Shown here: in pieces, positions 1-8,815 of the stretch
Numbering within the stretch: the first letter of the stretch is position 1
Layout of the letters: each line of letters opens with the position of its first letter
Assembly: GCA_039814575.1 (NCBI GenBank)
Contig: JBCCAY010000002.1
Coordinates: forward strand, 211,367 to 275,366
From: MED-G105 sp039814575
GTDB lineage: Bacteria; Pseudomonadota; Alphaproteobacteria; Caulobacterales; Parvularculaceae
DNA: 64,000 nt
Direction of reading: 5' to 3'
The notes under the pieces: model-generated
What the model was told of the DNA's origin: nothing
Databases searched by the model: none
Seen by the model: the letters and a program-made list of their open reading frames with translations, nothing else
Made by a program: the position numbers and the translations under genes

Positions 1-153
1 TTCGACGCGATCGCGATAAGAGCTTGGGTAAGCGAGTTGGATGAGTTTCATAGCGACTGTCCGTTTGCCGACTGTATCGTCACGATACAAGAAGAGATTA
101 AATCAAACGGCGTTCGGACACTATATCACATGGGAATTCCATTTCGTGTTTGA
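1..153 (+). CDS. C-terminal end of an unrecognised protein (partial)
   Basis: The window opens inside a reading frame that stays open for 50 codons from base 1 to a TGA at 151-153. The residues are mixed acidic, aromatic and Cys-containing (for example FHSDCPFADCIVTIQEE, ending IPFRV) and look more like real coding sequence than a chance frame. The start lies outside the window, so length, domain and function cannot be judged. It points toward the next gene, which is on the opposite strand, with about 180 bases between their 3' ends. It could still be a chance open frame. Confidence 0.4.
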   Translation, partial: FDAIAIRAWVSELDEFHSDCPFADCIVTIQEEIKSNGVRTLYHMGIPFRV

Positions 154-336
154 GGGCTAAATTGCCGATAGCGTGACAACTAATGTGGGTCGGCTTAAGA
201 TACACGCCGAACCTGTTGTTCAGACTTATCCGAAGTGGACCCAAAGAAAAACGCTGCGGGCTTAGCATCGGCGCTTTTACCAGTGCATTGTGCTGTGCTT
301 ACCCGGTGAATAGGGCCGTGAGATACTTCAAACGGT

Positions 337-795
337 TCACCTTGTGTAAGAACCGTCAAGAGTCATGCCGTCGCTGTGTGCGCCCATCCAGTTTAGAGTG
401 TCTGCCGTGTCCGCGAGGCCAAGGTCGTAAAGGTCCGCCATCAGAAAGACCTTGTCGTCGCGGAAGAACCACTGCCCATCGACGCCGAACCGCAAGGGCG
501 GCTTTCCTACTATTGTGTAGGTTCCGGTGACGACGGCTGTGACGGCGTTTGGTTCATGGAGGCGAATTTTTCCAGCGCGCCATTCACGCCGATCAAATTT
601 CTGGTCGAAACCGGCAAGCGACCGCTGGAAGCCTTTGATAATGGCGGTCCGGCCTTTCACCTCGCATGCGTAAGGTCCGCCCGCGACGACATAAAGGCAG
701 TCTTCTGTGAGATGGCTTGCCGCCTCGTCCCAGCGGCCGTTCATTGCGGCGGTTTCAAACGCGGTGATCCAAGATTTCCAGGCTTCATAGACCAT
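337..795 (-). CDS. NTF2-like / SnoaL-like small protein
   Basis: A 152-residue protein of the NTF2-like (SnoaL) alpha+beta barrel fold. The N-terminal helix MVYEAWKSWITAFETAAMNG is followed by a region with the usual SnoaL pattern (GRWDEAASHLTEDCLYVV) and a strand-rich C-terminal half (VTGTYTIVG, WFFRDDKVFLMADLYD). Members are either enzymes such as isomerases and cyclases, or ligand-binding proteins; the sequence does not say which. The ATG at 795 is chosen over one 28 codons upstream because GGAAGGAG lies nine bases before it. It follows the XRE/MmyB regulator on the same strand after 87 bases and is probably its co-transcribed target. Confidence 0.75.
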   Translation of the reverse strand: MVYEAWKSWITAFETAAMNGRWDEAASHLTEDCLYVVAGGPYACEVKGRTAIIKGFQRSLAGFDQKFDRREWRAGKIRLHEPNAVTAVVTGTYTIVGKPPLRFGVDGQWFFRDDKVFLMADLYDLGLADTADTLNWMGAHSDGMTLDGSYTR

Positions 796-882
796 TGATG
801 CGGTCTCCTTCCAATCGGACGAAGGAAACACGCAGCGGATACAATGCGCCATTCCCAATCGGGAATAAAAGCGATTCAAATG

Positions 883-1677
883 CTAACCTTCGCAGATGTC
901 GCGGATAACCGTCTCCGACGTTTCATCGGCGGGAAGAAACTGCTCGATCCGAAGACGTTCGGCTTCCGCGCTGCCCGGTACGCCGACGCTCGTCACCAGG
1001 CAGACTAAGCCAAACTCAGTGCCGCCAATGCGGTAGTGTTCCGCCAATATTGGCGGTGCAGACGGCGGTCTGCGCTCAAAATCGATGCGCCGGATATGCG
1101 GGTAGTGGGAGACTTCGCTAACAAGGGAAAGCGCCTCTGCGTCTCCTTTCGCCTCCCGCAGCACACGCCCAAGAACAGCGGATATGAATGCGCCGGGGTC
1201 GACAATGAAAGGGAAGAGCCCCGCTTCGTGTAGGCATAACCGAAGAAGATTGGGTCGACCGGTTACTGCGGCGAGGTTGACGCCGCCCTCTTTCTCGGCG
1301 AAAGCGAATAATTTTTCGACGCTTTCATTAGTATCCAGAATATTCTGCGCCGTATCAAGGAGAAATGCGGGGAACGGTTCTTGTTGACGAAGAACGCGCC
1401 CAACGACAGAGCGGACGCCGGGGGGAATATCCGTATTTGGCAAGCCTATGGCGTAGCCGGCCGCAGATAAAAGCAGAGCGCTCTGTTCAGCGTTCAGCTC
1501 CAGCGATGCGGCGAGACGAGTGACGACGTCCCGGCCTGGAGCAGCGCGACCGTTTTCAAGAAAGCTGACATAGCGCTGTGTCGTTTGCGATCGGGCGGCT
1601 AGGTCTAACTGAGTCATGCCACGTAGAGACCGAAAGTTTCTCAAGACATCGCCGAAAGCGCTTTTTCGATCGATCAT
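883..1677 (-). CDS. XRE-family regulator with MmyB-like ligand-binding domain
   Basis: A 264-residue DNA-binding regulator. Residues about 8-65 form a Cro/C1 helix-turn-helix (FRSLRGMTQLDLAARSQTTQ then YVSFLENGRAAPGRD). Residues about 95-260 match the MmyB-like PAS-fold domain, with the typical start QEPFPAFLLDTAQNILDTNE and the conserved HYPHIRRIDF region. Proteins of this architecture usually control an adjacent small oxidoreductase or SnoaL-like gene, which fits the NTF2-like gene directly downstream. The ligand is unknown. The start is preceded only by a weak purine stretch (GAGAAAG). Confidence 0.85.
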   Translation of the reverse strand: MIDRKSAFGDVLRNFRSLRGMTQLDLAARSQTTQRYVSFLENGRAAPGRDVVTRLAASLELNAEQSALLLSAAGYAIGLPNTDIPPGVRSVVGRVLRQQEPFPAFLLDTAQNILDTNESVEKLFAFAEKEGGVNLAAVTGRPNLLRLCLHEAGLFPFIVDPGAFISAVLGRVLREAKGDAEALSLVSEVSHYPHIRRIDFERRPPSAPPILAEHYRIGGTEFGLVCLVTSVGVPGSAEAERLRIEQFLPADETSETVIRDICEG

Positions 1678-1767
1678 CGGCCAGCTTTCTCAGTGAAAAG
1701 ACTTGGTTCAGATTGGGTTTTTAGGTAGGAGCGAGCGAACAACAAAAATGTCGCATAAGCTTTTCTA

Positions 1768-1785
1768 GCCTCTTTTTAAAGAGGC
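1768..1785 (-). terminator. Palindrome just after the GMC oxidoreductase gene
   Basis: GCCTCTTT and AAAGAGGC face each other with almost no loop, six bases beyond the stop codon of the GMC gene. It could end the aldehyde dehydrogenase-GMC transcript, but no clear T-run follows on that strand, so this is only a candidate. Confidence 0.35.
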
Positions 1786-1790
1786 CGCCA

Positions 1791-3428
1791 TTAAGCCGCC
1801 AATATCAAATCCGCCGCCTTCTCGCCAATCATTATGCTCGGCGCATTTGTATTGCCGCCAATCAGGCGCGGCATCACGGAAGCGTCGACGACGCGTAACG
1901 CGTCAACACCCTTCACCCGTAAGTTGGGATCGAGCACGGCCGCGTCGTCTGATCCCATACGGCATGTGCCGACAGGATGATAAATCGTATCCGACCGGGC
2001 GCGAATATCGGCGATGAGCGTTTCGTCATCGGCGTCGATCGGCGCATAGAGAGAATCGCCCCGGACGGCCGCCAGAGCGGGTGCGGCCATGATGCGCTGC
2101 ATTTCTCGCGCGCCGGCGATGAGGCCGGTTAAATCGTCCGGATGCGATAGAAAGTTCGGATCGATTGCCGGCGGTGCGTGCGGATCCGGGGAGGCAAGGC
2201 GCACTGTCCCGCGGCTTTTCGGGCGCAACACGCATACATGGCAGGTGAACCCCGCGCCCCAGTGCTTTTTTCGGCCATGGTCGTCGACGATGCCGGGGAT
2301 GAAATGCAGTTGGATGTCCGGTTCGGCGAGGTCCGACCGGGTTTTCAAAAACGCGCCGGCTTCCGCGACATTCGACGAGAGCGGCCCGTTGCCGTTTTGA
2401 TAGTGAGCGAAAAGGGCGAACGGCAGGCGCGCAATAAAGCCTGGCGTTAGGCCGAACCCGCCGAGAGCGGATGTTTTATAGATCGCTGTGTAGTCCAAAT
2501 GGTCTTGCAGATTTCCGCCCACATTTGGCGCATCTTTGACGACACGAACGCCCATATCTTTCAGGTGCGCGGCGGGGCCGACGCCGGAGAGCATGAGAAG
2601 CTGCGGGGATTGAAACGCGCCGGCGGAGAGGATGACTTCGCCTTCTGCGCGCACCAAGGCGCGTTCAGCGCCTGAGCCTGTTCGCAATACAACGGCGGTC
2701 GCACGGTTGTCTTTAATAACGACCCGCTCCGCATGGGCGTCGGTAATGATCCGCAAGTTTTCGCGTTCACGGGCAGGCTCGAGATAAGCCCGCGCCGCTG
2801 AACAGCGTCGTCCGGCGCGTTGCGTAACGTCGTAATAGCCGGCGCCTTCTTGGGTGTCGCCGTTAAAGTCTGCATTAAGAGGAATCTGCAGCTCTTCCGC
2901 TGCATCTAAAAACCGATCGCACAGCGCGTTTTTGTATCGAAGAGGACTGACAGTGAGCGGCCCGTAGCCGCCATGGCGGTCTGTGGCGCCGCCCTCGCGG
3001 CCTTCGGACTTTTTGAAGTAAGGAAAAACATCCGTCCACGACCAACCTGTCGCGCCGTCGCGTGCCCAGCCGTCGTAATCTGATGGTACGCCGCGAATAT
3101 AAATCATGGCGTTGATCGCGCTGGAGCCGCCGAGAACGCGGCCGCGCGGTTGGTAACACACGCGGTTGTTCAAGTGCTTTTGGGGGAGCGTGTCGAACGC
3201 CCAGTTTTGTTTCGCGCCATCAGGCCAAAAGGCGAAGCCCATCGGTATTGAAATCAGCGGATGCGTGTCTTTGGGGCCCGCCTCCAAAAGACATACGCGC
3301 GATGTCCCGTCCTCGCTGAGCCGCGCGGCGAGGGCTGAGCCCGCCGAGCCTGCGCCGACGATAACATAATCCCAAGCGCCGAGATCTTTTATCGCGTCAT
3401 CTATTTCATCGTTCGCCGATTGCGTCAT
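1791..3428 (-). CDS. GMC-family FAD-dependent oxidoreductase (alcohol/choline dehydrogenase type)
   Basis: A 545-residue flavoprotein that oxidises an alcohol to an aldehyde. The FAD-binding Rossmann motif GAGSAG is at residues 25-30, the first GMC signature GRVLGGSSAINAMIY at 96-110, and a second GMC signature (GAFQSPQLLMLSGVGP) lies mid-protein. The C-terminal HPVGTC gives the catalytic His at about 484 and GNTNAP the partner Asn at about 528. It lies 21 bases after an aldehyde dehydrogenase on the same strand, so together they could oxidise an alcohol to the aldehyde and then to the acid. The substrate is not evident; choline is possible, but BetI and BetB-type neighbours are missing. The start has only a weak ribosome site (GAAGAAAAG). 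Confidence 0.9.
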   Translation of the reverse strand: MTQSANDEIDDAIKDLGAWDYVIVGAGSAGSALAARLSEDGTSRVCLLEAGPKDTHPLISIPMGFAFWPDGAKQNWAFDTLPQKHLNNRVCYQPRGRVLGGSSAINAMIYIRGVPSDYDGWARDGATGWSWTDVFPYFKKSEGREGGATDRHGGYGPLTVSPLRYKNALCDRFLDAAEELQIPLNADFNGDTQEGAGYYDVTQRAGRRCSAARAYLEPARERENLRIITDAHAERVVIKDNRATAVVLRTGSGAERALVRAEGEVILSAGAFQSPQLLMLSGVGPAAHLKDMGVRVVKDAPNVGGNLQDHLDYTAIYKTSALGGFGLTPGFIARLPFALFAHYQNGNGPLSSNVAEAGAFLKTRSDLAEPDIQLHFIPGIVDDHGRKKHWGAGFTCHVCVLRPKSRGTVRLASPDPHAPPAIDPNFLSHPDDLTGLIAGAREMQRIMAAPALAAVRGDSLYAPIDADDETLIADIRARSDTIYHPVGTCRMGSDDAAVLDPNLRVKGVDALRVVDASVMPRLIGGNTNAPSIMIGEKAADLILAA

Positions 3429-3449
3429 GGCTGCTTTTCTTCGAAGTCG

Positions 3450-4901
3450 TTATCCGAACCGTCGCAATAAACGAATAAGCGTCCGCGTTCGCTCCGTATA
3501 GGGCGGATGCAGAAGGTCTGGCCTGGCGAGGCGACTTTGGCGAAACACGGGCTTCATATGCGAAAACGTTTCGAAACTGGCGTCGCCATGATAGGCGCCC
3601 ATGCCGCTGGCCCCGACGCCGCCGAAGGGAAGGTTCGGATGCGCGAACTGGATCATCGTTTCGTTGATGCAGGCGGTGCCTGAGACGGTGCGCGTTAAGA
3701 CGTCGTCACCGATTGCGGTGTCCTCCCCGAACCAGTAAAGCGCCAAAGGTCGATCGCCCGCGTTCACATGCGCCACGGCGTCGTCCGTAGAGGCGACGCC
3801 AATCACCGGCAATACCGGGCCGAAGATTTCTTCTTCTAGAAGTTGGAGCCCGGCGGGCGGGTCTATAATGAGCGTAAAGGGCAGTTTTCCGTGTGCCGTT
3901 AAAATCTCAGGATCGCCGATTTCAACGATGAGCGCGCCGGCGGCTTTTGCTTCGTCGATGAGGGTTTGCAGCCTTGTAAAATGACGCTTTGAGATCATCG
4001 CCGTGTAATCGGGCGTATTGTCGATTGATGGGAACAGCGTTCGCGCCGTCGCTGACAGCGCGTCGATGACCGCCGGTAGGCGATCTTTCGGCGCCAGTAC
4101 ATAGTCTGGTGCGATGCAGCTTTGACCGCCATTGAACAATTTTCCTTGCACGATCGATCGGCTCGCTCGGGCAAGATCCGCGCTATCGTGGATGATAGCT
4201 GGGCTCTTGCCGCCGAGTTCGAGTGTGACGGGCGTTAGGTTTTCCGCTGCGGCGAGGGCGATGCGCCGGCCGACCGGCGTCGATCCGGTGAATAAGAGAT
4301 GGTCAAACGGCGTTGCTGCAAAAGCTGCGCCTATGTCGGCGTCTCCGAGCACCACGGCGACGAGCGTTTCATCAAATGCGTCGGCGAGCATGTCGGCGAG
4401 GACCGCGCTCGTTTTTGCGCTCACCTCGCTCGGCTTAAGAATAACGCGATTGCCGGCGGCAAGGGCGCCGGCGAGTGGCGACAAGGCGAGGCTGACGGGG
4501 TAGTTCCAGGGCGCGATAATGCCGACGACGCCGAGGGGCTGCGGTTCGAGGCGCGCACCCGCTGGCGCCAAGTGTAAAGGCGTAGCGACCCGGCGCGGCC
4601 GCATCCATCGACGAAGGCGCGCTTTTGCATGGCGCGCGGCGTTGATGGAAAGCGCGATATCAGAAAAGAGGGTTTCGACGTCGGCCCGCGCTCCAAAGTC
4701 GGCGTTGACGGCGTCTGCGAGGGCAGGTTCATATTTTTCGATTGCGCCGATGAGCGCATCGAGGCGTTTTTGCCGTTCTGCGAGTCCTGGTGGAGGCGCA
4801 TTGCGACTGGCCGATTTTTGCCGATCGTAAAGCGTGGCCAGCCGGGATGTCTGGTCATCGCGTCCCGTTAGGCCCATATGTTGGACGGCTTGTGATCCCA
4901 T
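3450..4901 (-). CDS. Aldehyde dehydrogenase, coniferyl-aldehyde dehydrogenase subfamily
   Basis: A 483-residue NAD(P)-dependent aldehyde dehydrogenase. Catalytic residues are visible: Asn133 in APWNYP, Glu228 in LELGGKSP and the nucleophile Cys262 in GGQSCIAPDYVL. The SCIAPDYV context and the short C-terminus are typical of the coniferyl/fatty-aldehyde group rather than betaine aldehyde dehydrogenases. The ATG at 4901 is preferred over one 30 codons upstream because GAGGAG lies six bases before it. It is the first gene of an operon with the GMC oxidoreductase. The natural substrate (aromatic or long-chain aldehyde) cannot be read from the sequence. Confidence 0.9.
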   Translation of the reverse strand: MGSQAVQHMGLTGRDDQTSRLATLYDRQKSASRNAPPPGLAERQKRLDALIGAIEKYEPALADAVNADFGARADVETLFSDIALSINAARHAKARLRRWMRPRRVATPLHLAPAGARLEPQPLGVVGIIAPWNYPVSLALSPLAGALAAGNRVILKPSEVSAKTSAVLADMLADAFDETLVAVVLGDADIGAAFAATPFDHLLFTGSTPVGRRIALAAAENLTPVTLELGGKSPAIIHDSADLARASRSIVQGKLFNGGQSCIAPDYVLAPKDRLPAVIDALSATARTLFPSIDNTPDYTAMISKRHFTRLQTLIDEAKAAGALIVEIGDPEILTAHGKLPFTLIIDPPAGLQLLEEEIFGPVLPVIGVASTDDAVAHVNAGDRPLALYWFGEDTAIGDDVLTRTVSGTACINETMIQFAHPNLPFGGVGASGMGAYHGDASFETFSHMKPVFRQSRLARPDLLHPPYTERTRTLIRLLRRFG

Positions 4902-5085
4902 GCCAATCTCCTCACGACGCGGCGTCGTCGTGCAACAGCGCCTGGTTCGTCGTTCGAGATATGATGAAGGCGCGCGCGCCAGCTTGTCCACCAGCGCGCG
5001 CAGTTCGTTAGCGGTGATCGCCGGCGCACGATTTTGCTGTCGTTTGGTTTGTTTGAAACCTGCAGCGTCGGCTTTGTTTTAGTGA

Positions 5086-6816
5086 TCAGCGACCGGCTTG
5101 AGCGAGGATTTGCTCGTAGAGCGCCGGGGTTTCAGGCGAAGCAAACTCCAGCGGATCGAGCGTGATCGTCGCCGGAAGCTTTTCGAAGTAAGACGACGCC
5201 GGCGTTTTCTCAAAATCAAGGTCTACAAAGCGGTAGATGGCTTCGGTTTCCTCCGGGCGCTGGGCGCGCAATAGGGTATAGTCCCACAGGGGACAATGGG
5301 TTGCGCGCTTGACGGTGATGAGTTTGCCGTTGTTTAGAAATTTCTCTGCATGCCGTGCGTTTTCAATTGGTGTCGACAAATCGAAATCGCCGGAAAACAT
5401 CAGCACCGGTGGGTCGATCGGTGCATCTTTGCGAAAATCATCGTCGACCTCCGGCGGGGCGCCGGCGACGTTCCGAGTTGCTTCGTACCACAAGTTTGGC
5501 GCAATCCACTGGCTCGCCGTGTCGGCTCTTAGTTTTTTATCCCGTGCAGGCGATATGCCGAGACTGTTGTCCATCGCTAAAATGAATAGCTGCTCGTCGT
5601 ATTGCGGCGTCCTGTCCGCGAGCGCTATCAGCGCCAACATCCGATAGTCGCCTTCATAAAGCTCCAAAACGAACTTCGGCCATCGCGCAAGATTCGATTG
5701 CTCAAAAGAGCCCCCCAAAGCCCATATGTTTAAAGCGCCTATGCGCAAATCATCGCCGTTCAATCGGATTGAAACGATATCATCAGCATTGGGAGTTTTG
5801 ACGTCAACCGTTACAGGCGTTTCATCAAGTCGCTTGATGACAGTTTGCAGCGCCTTCATCAGCCCACCCTCTGGAACGCGCCCTGCGAACGCGCTATAGG
5901 CCTCGGCCTCCTCGGCGACGCGCGCGGCTGTCGCCCAAAGCCAATCCGGGCTGTCATAGGTGAAATCAAGCGGTTCGATGCCGCTCAGAAGCGCGCGATC
6001 GACCGTCTCCGGCCAGCGCTTAATATATGCGAAACTCCATTGTGCGCCGAAGCTGCAACCGCACAATACAATCTTGTCGTATCCGAGCGCGGCGCGCGTC
6101 TCATAAATGTCATCCACGGCGTTATCCATATCGTAGCCGCGCATGTCGACGCCGGCGTCGTTCCAACGGCGGAGCGCACGCTCATAGCTGTCGGCGAGGC
6201 GCCGGCCGGTTTCTTTTAGCGACCCCGGCTTGTCAAGCGGCGCAGAGGGCGCGCGGAACGCCATGTTCGGCACTAGGCCGCGTTCGTCAGTATTGCCGCG
6301 TTGGCCGATATAGACGAAGTCGCGCGTCTGCCGCAGGCTGTTGATCAGGTCAAGTTTGTCCGGCTTTTCCTCAAGGAACACATAACCTGGTCCTCCTTCG
6401 AGGTATATGAACGGCGCTCGTCCGGTTTCTGGGGCCAGCGCCGGCGCGCGAAAGACGTGCAGCGGGATCATACGTGTGTCAGGATCGCGGCGATTCTCAG
6501 GAACGAAAATCAGCCCCCGCTCGATCGCCATGGTCCGACCCGTTTCGTCGGTAATAATGTCCGGCGTCAGATAAATGTCGCGCTTAGGCGCTTCTGCCTG
6601 TACCGTCGTTGAAATCGTCGCGGCTATCAGCATCGCCAACAGAGAATCCCCTCTTGGTCGCCGTAAAAACGAGCGCGCGGGTTTTCGCTGAGCAGTCGAA
6701 TCGGATTCGATCAGCAAAGACTGTTTATTTTTTGCCGCCCCAGAACTCGGTCGCGAACTAATAAATCTCAATACGTTTACAGAATTATTTATAACCATAC
6801 TTTTCATTGAATGCAT
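5086..6816 (-). CDS. Exported alpha/beta hydrolase, S33 peptidase-like (second of a tandem pair)
   Basis: A 576-residue serine hydrolase. The oxyanion-hole motif EGGPG, the nucleophile elbow GCSFG (Ser at about 255), the acid in FSGDFDLSTP and the His in THCPLWD form a full triad typical of proline-iminopeptidase/tripeptidyl-aminopeptidase relatives. A hydrophobic segment ending in TVQAEA at about residue 75 looks like a signal peptide, but about 56 residues precede it, which is unusually long. The ATG at 6816 is chosen because GGAG lies six bases upstream; a TTG at 6828 is also open. It follows a close paralogue on the same strand after 75 bases, so the two are probably co-transcribed. The substrate is unknown. 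Confidence 0.85.
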   Translation of the reverse strand: MHSMKSMVINNSVNVLRFISSRPSSGAAKNKQSLLIESDSTAQRKPARSFLRRPRGDSLLAMLIAATISTTVQAEAPKRDIYLTPDIITDETGRTMAIERGLIFVPENRRDPDTRMIPLHVFRAPALAPETGRAPFIYLEGGPGYVFLEEKPDKLDLINSLRQTRDFVYIGQRGNTDERGLVPNMAFRAPSAPLDKPGSLKETGRRLADSYERALRRWNDAGVDMRGYDMDNAVDDIYETRAALGYDKIVLCGCSFGAQWSFAYIKRWPETVDRALLSGIEPLDFTYDSPDWLWATAARVAEEAEAYSAFAGRVPEGGLMKALQTVIKRLDETPVTVDVKTPNADDIVSIRLNGDDLRIGALNIWALGGSFEQSNLARWPKFVLELYEGDYRMLALIALADRTPQYDEQLFILAMDNSLGISPARDKKLRADTASQWIAPNLWYEATRNVAGAPPEVDDDFRKDAPIDPPVLMFSGDFDLSTPIENARHAEKFLNNGKLITVKRATHCPLWDYTLLRAQRPEETEAIYRFVDLDFEKTPASSYFEKLPATITLDPLEFASPETPALYEQILAQAGR

Positions 6817-6891
6817 CAACTGCTCCAAATCTACTATCTGTTTATGAATCGCCCGGCTTCTGAAGGGCGTCGTCGCCTCTCGCCAACGCGT

Positions 6892-8544
6892 TTAGCCGTC
6901 CAGTTGCTCGTAAAGCGCGGGCGTAGCGGGCGTTTCGTAACGCAGGCGATCGAGGTTTATGGTCGCGGGAAGCGTGTCCAGATAGTCGGCCGCTGAACCG
7001 TTCTCGAAGTCCATGTCGAGAAAGCGGTAAATCGCTTCGGTGAGGTCCGGGCGTTGCGCCGGCAGTTGCTCGCCGTTCCAGAGCGGGCAATGGGTGCCGC
7101 CGCCGACGGTGATGAGTTTGCCGTCGATTAAAAATTCTTCGGCGTGTTCTGCGTTCTCGATGGGCGTTGACCAATCATAATCCCCTGAGACAAGCAGAAC
7201 GGGGACATCGATTGGCGTGTCTTCCCGGAAATTAGCGGGAACGGTTGGCGGTGCGCCCGCGACGTTACGCGTGGCGTAAAAGTACCAATTCGGATCGACC
7301 CATTGACGTGCTTTTTCAGCCTTCAGTCTTTTGTCGCGTGCGGTGGATATCCCCAAGCTATTATCGATGGTTTGGGCGATAAGCGCTTCGTTTCCTTCGC
7401 TTCTCGAAGATAGCGCCATCATGGCCAACATGCGGTAATCGCCATTATACAGTTCAAGGATAAATTTCGGCCAATATGCCAAATTCTCTAAATCGTTATC
7501 CTTGTCAAATGCATAAAAGTTCTTAGCCGCTCCCATGCGTAAATCGTCAGCGCCTAGGCGAACCGAAACCATTTGATTGGTTTCGGGATGAACGACGTCA
7601 ACCGATACTGGGTTTTTCTCGAGACGGTTGATGACGGCTTTTAGCACTTCTAGAAGGCCGCCTTCCGGGATGTGCGGTGCGAAGTCCGGTTGCGCTTCTG
7701 CTTCCGCCGCGACGCGCGCCATTGACGCCCAGAGCCAGTCTGCGCTGTCATAGGCGAAATCGAGCGGTTCGACGCCGCTTAATAGGGCGCGGTCGACGGT
7801 TTCCGGCCAGCGCTTAATATAGGAAAAACTCCATTGCGAGCCAAAGCTGCAGCCACGCAATGCGATTTTTTCGTAACCGAGAGCGGCGCGTATATCGTAG
7901 ACGTCGTCGACAGCGTTTAGAACGTCATACCCCGTCATATCGACGCCGGCCTTGTTCCATACGGACAAAGCTTTTTTGTAACTGCGCGCTAATTGTGCGC
8001 TGGCTTTTGACATCGACGCTGGCTTATCGAGAGCGGCAGACGGCGTCGAAAGCCACAGTTCGGGAATTAGGCCGGACGCGCCCGGATAGCCGCGTTGGCT
8101 TACATAGATGACGTCGCGGGTTTTTCGCATACGATCAATAAAGTCGAATACGTTCGGTAGTGTTGTATCCAGCTCGTACCCTGGCCCTCCCGGCAGATAC
8201 ACGACCGGCGCTCTGTCGGGTTCAGGTTTTTTTGCCGGCGCTCGGAAAAAATGAAGCGGAATCGATCGGGAATCTGGATTGCTTCGGTTCTCTGGGACAA
8301 AAATCAGTCCCCGTTCGAGCGTCATCATTCGACCATTTTGGTCGGTGAGAATGTCAGGCGCTAAGTAAACTTCTCGCGGCGGCGCGGCTGTTTGCGCCGC
8401 CGCTGAAGTCGACAAAGCTGCTGCTGTCGCTGTTGCGGCAAGTCCTATAAGTCTAATCCGGCGAAGACGCGTTCGGATCTCTTTCTTTAATCGTGTCCGC
8501 GAGGCAATGGTCCAACAGAAAAAATTATTAAGAACGGCGGCCAT
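6892..8544 (-). CDS. Exported alpha/beta hydrolase, S33 peptidase-like (first of a tandem pair)
   Basis: A 550-residue paralogue of the following gene, alike from the EVYLAPDILTD region to the end. It has the oxyanion motif PGGPG, the nucleophile elbow GCSFGSQ, the acid in VSGDYDWSTP and the His in THCPLWN. An N-terminal export signal is clear: a basic stretch (RTRLRRIRL) and a hydrophobic run ending STSAAA-Q at residues 32-51. The ATG at 8544 has AGGA seven bases upstream. The pair probably arose by tandem duplication and acts in the periplasm or outside the cell on peptides or esters; neither substrate is evident. Confidence 0.87.
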   Translation of the reverse strand: MAAVLNNFFCWTIASRTRLKKEIRTRLRRIRLIGLAATATAAALSTSAAAQTAAPPREVYLAPDILTDQNGRMMTLERGLIFVPENRSNPDSRSIPLHFFRAPAKKPEPDRAPVVYLPGGPGYELDTTLPNVFDFIDRMRKTRDVIYVSQRGYPGASGLIPELWLSTPSAALDKPASMSKASAQLARSYKKALSVWNKAGVDMTGYDVLNAVDDVYDIRAALGYEKIALRGCSFGSQWSFSYIKRWPETVDRALLSGVEPLDFAYDSADWLWASMARVAAEAEAQPDFAPHIPEGGLLEVLKAVINRLEKNPVSVDVVHPETNQMVSVRLGADDLRMGAAKNFYAFDKDNDLENLAYWPKFILELYNGDYRMLAMMALSSRSEGNEALIAQTIDNSLGISTARDKRLKAEKARQWVDPNWYFYATRNVAGAPPTVPANFREDTPIDVPVLLVSGDYDWSTPIENAEHAEEFLIDGKLITVGGGTHCPLWNGEQLPAQRPDLTEAIYRFLDMDFENGSAADYLDTLPATINLDRLRYETPATPALYEQLDG

Positions 8545-8759
8545 GAACGTTTCCTGCTTGTGTGAGCGACGGCGCTATTTGCCTTTTTCGCTAAGGCTTC
8601 GCAAAGGAATGCTGCGCATTCACCCCTGTCGGGGCGCTGCGTCCAACCTATGCCTTAGCAAACCCTAAAATGACTTAATATAAAGATTTATCAAGAGGCC
8701 CAGGCTTAGGCCGCGCCGTTTCGACCAAGCATCGAGGTCCGGCGCGACCATTGGCCCGC

Positions 8760-8770
8760 GGGGGGGGGGG
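8760..8770. repeat. Run of 11 G
   Basis: An uninterrupted run of 11 G lies in the intergenic space between the hydrolase pair and purU, just beyond the purU terminator. It is the longest single-base run I noticed in the window. It may vary in length by slippage, or may be a read error. No gene spans it. Confidence 0.9.
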
Positions 8771-8777
8771 CATTGTC

Positions 8778-8798
8778 AAAAAGGCCGCTAGAGCGACC
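8778..8798 (-). terminator. Intrinsic terminator of purU
   Basis: On the minus strand a six-pair stem GGTCGC/GCGGCC (one wobble) with loop TCTA is followed by TTTTT, 18 bases after the purU stop. A second hairpin with 7-base arms (8798-8815) touches the stop codon itself. Confidence 0.7.
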
Positions 8799-8815
8799 GC
8801 CGTCAACGGACGGCG

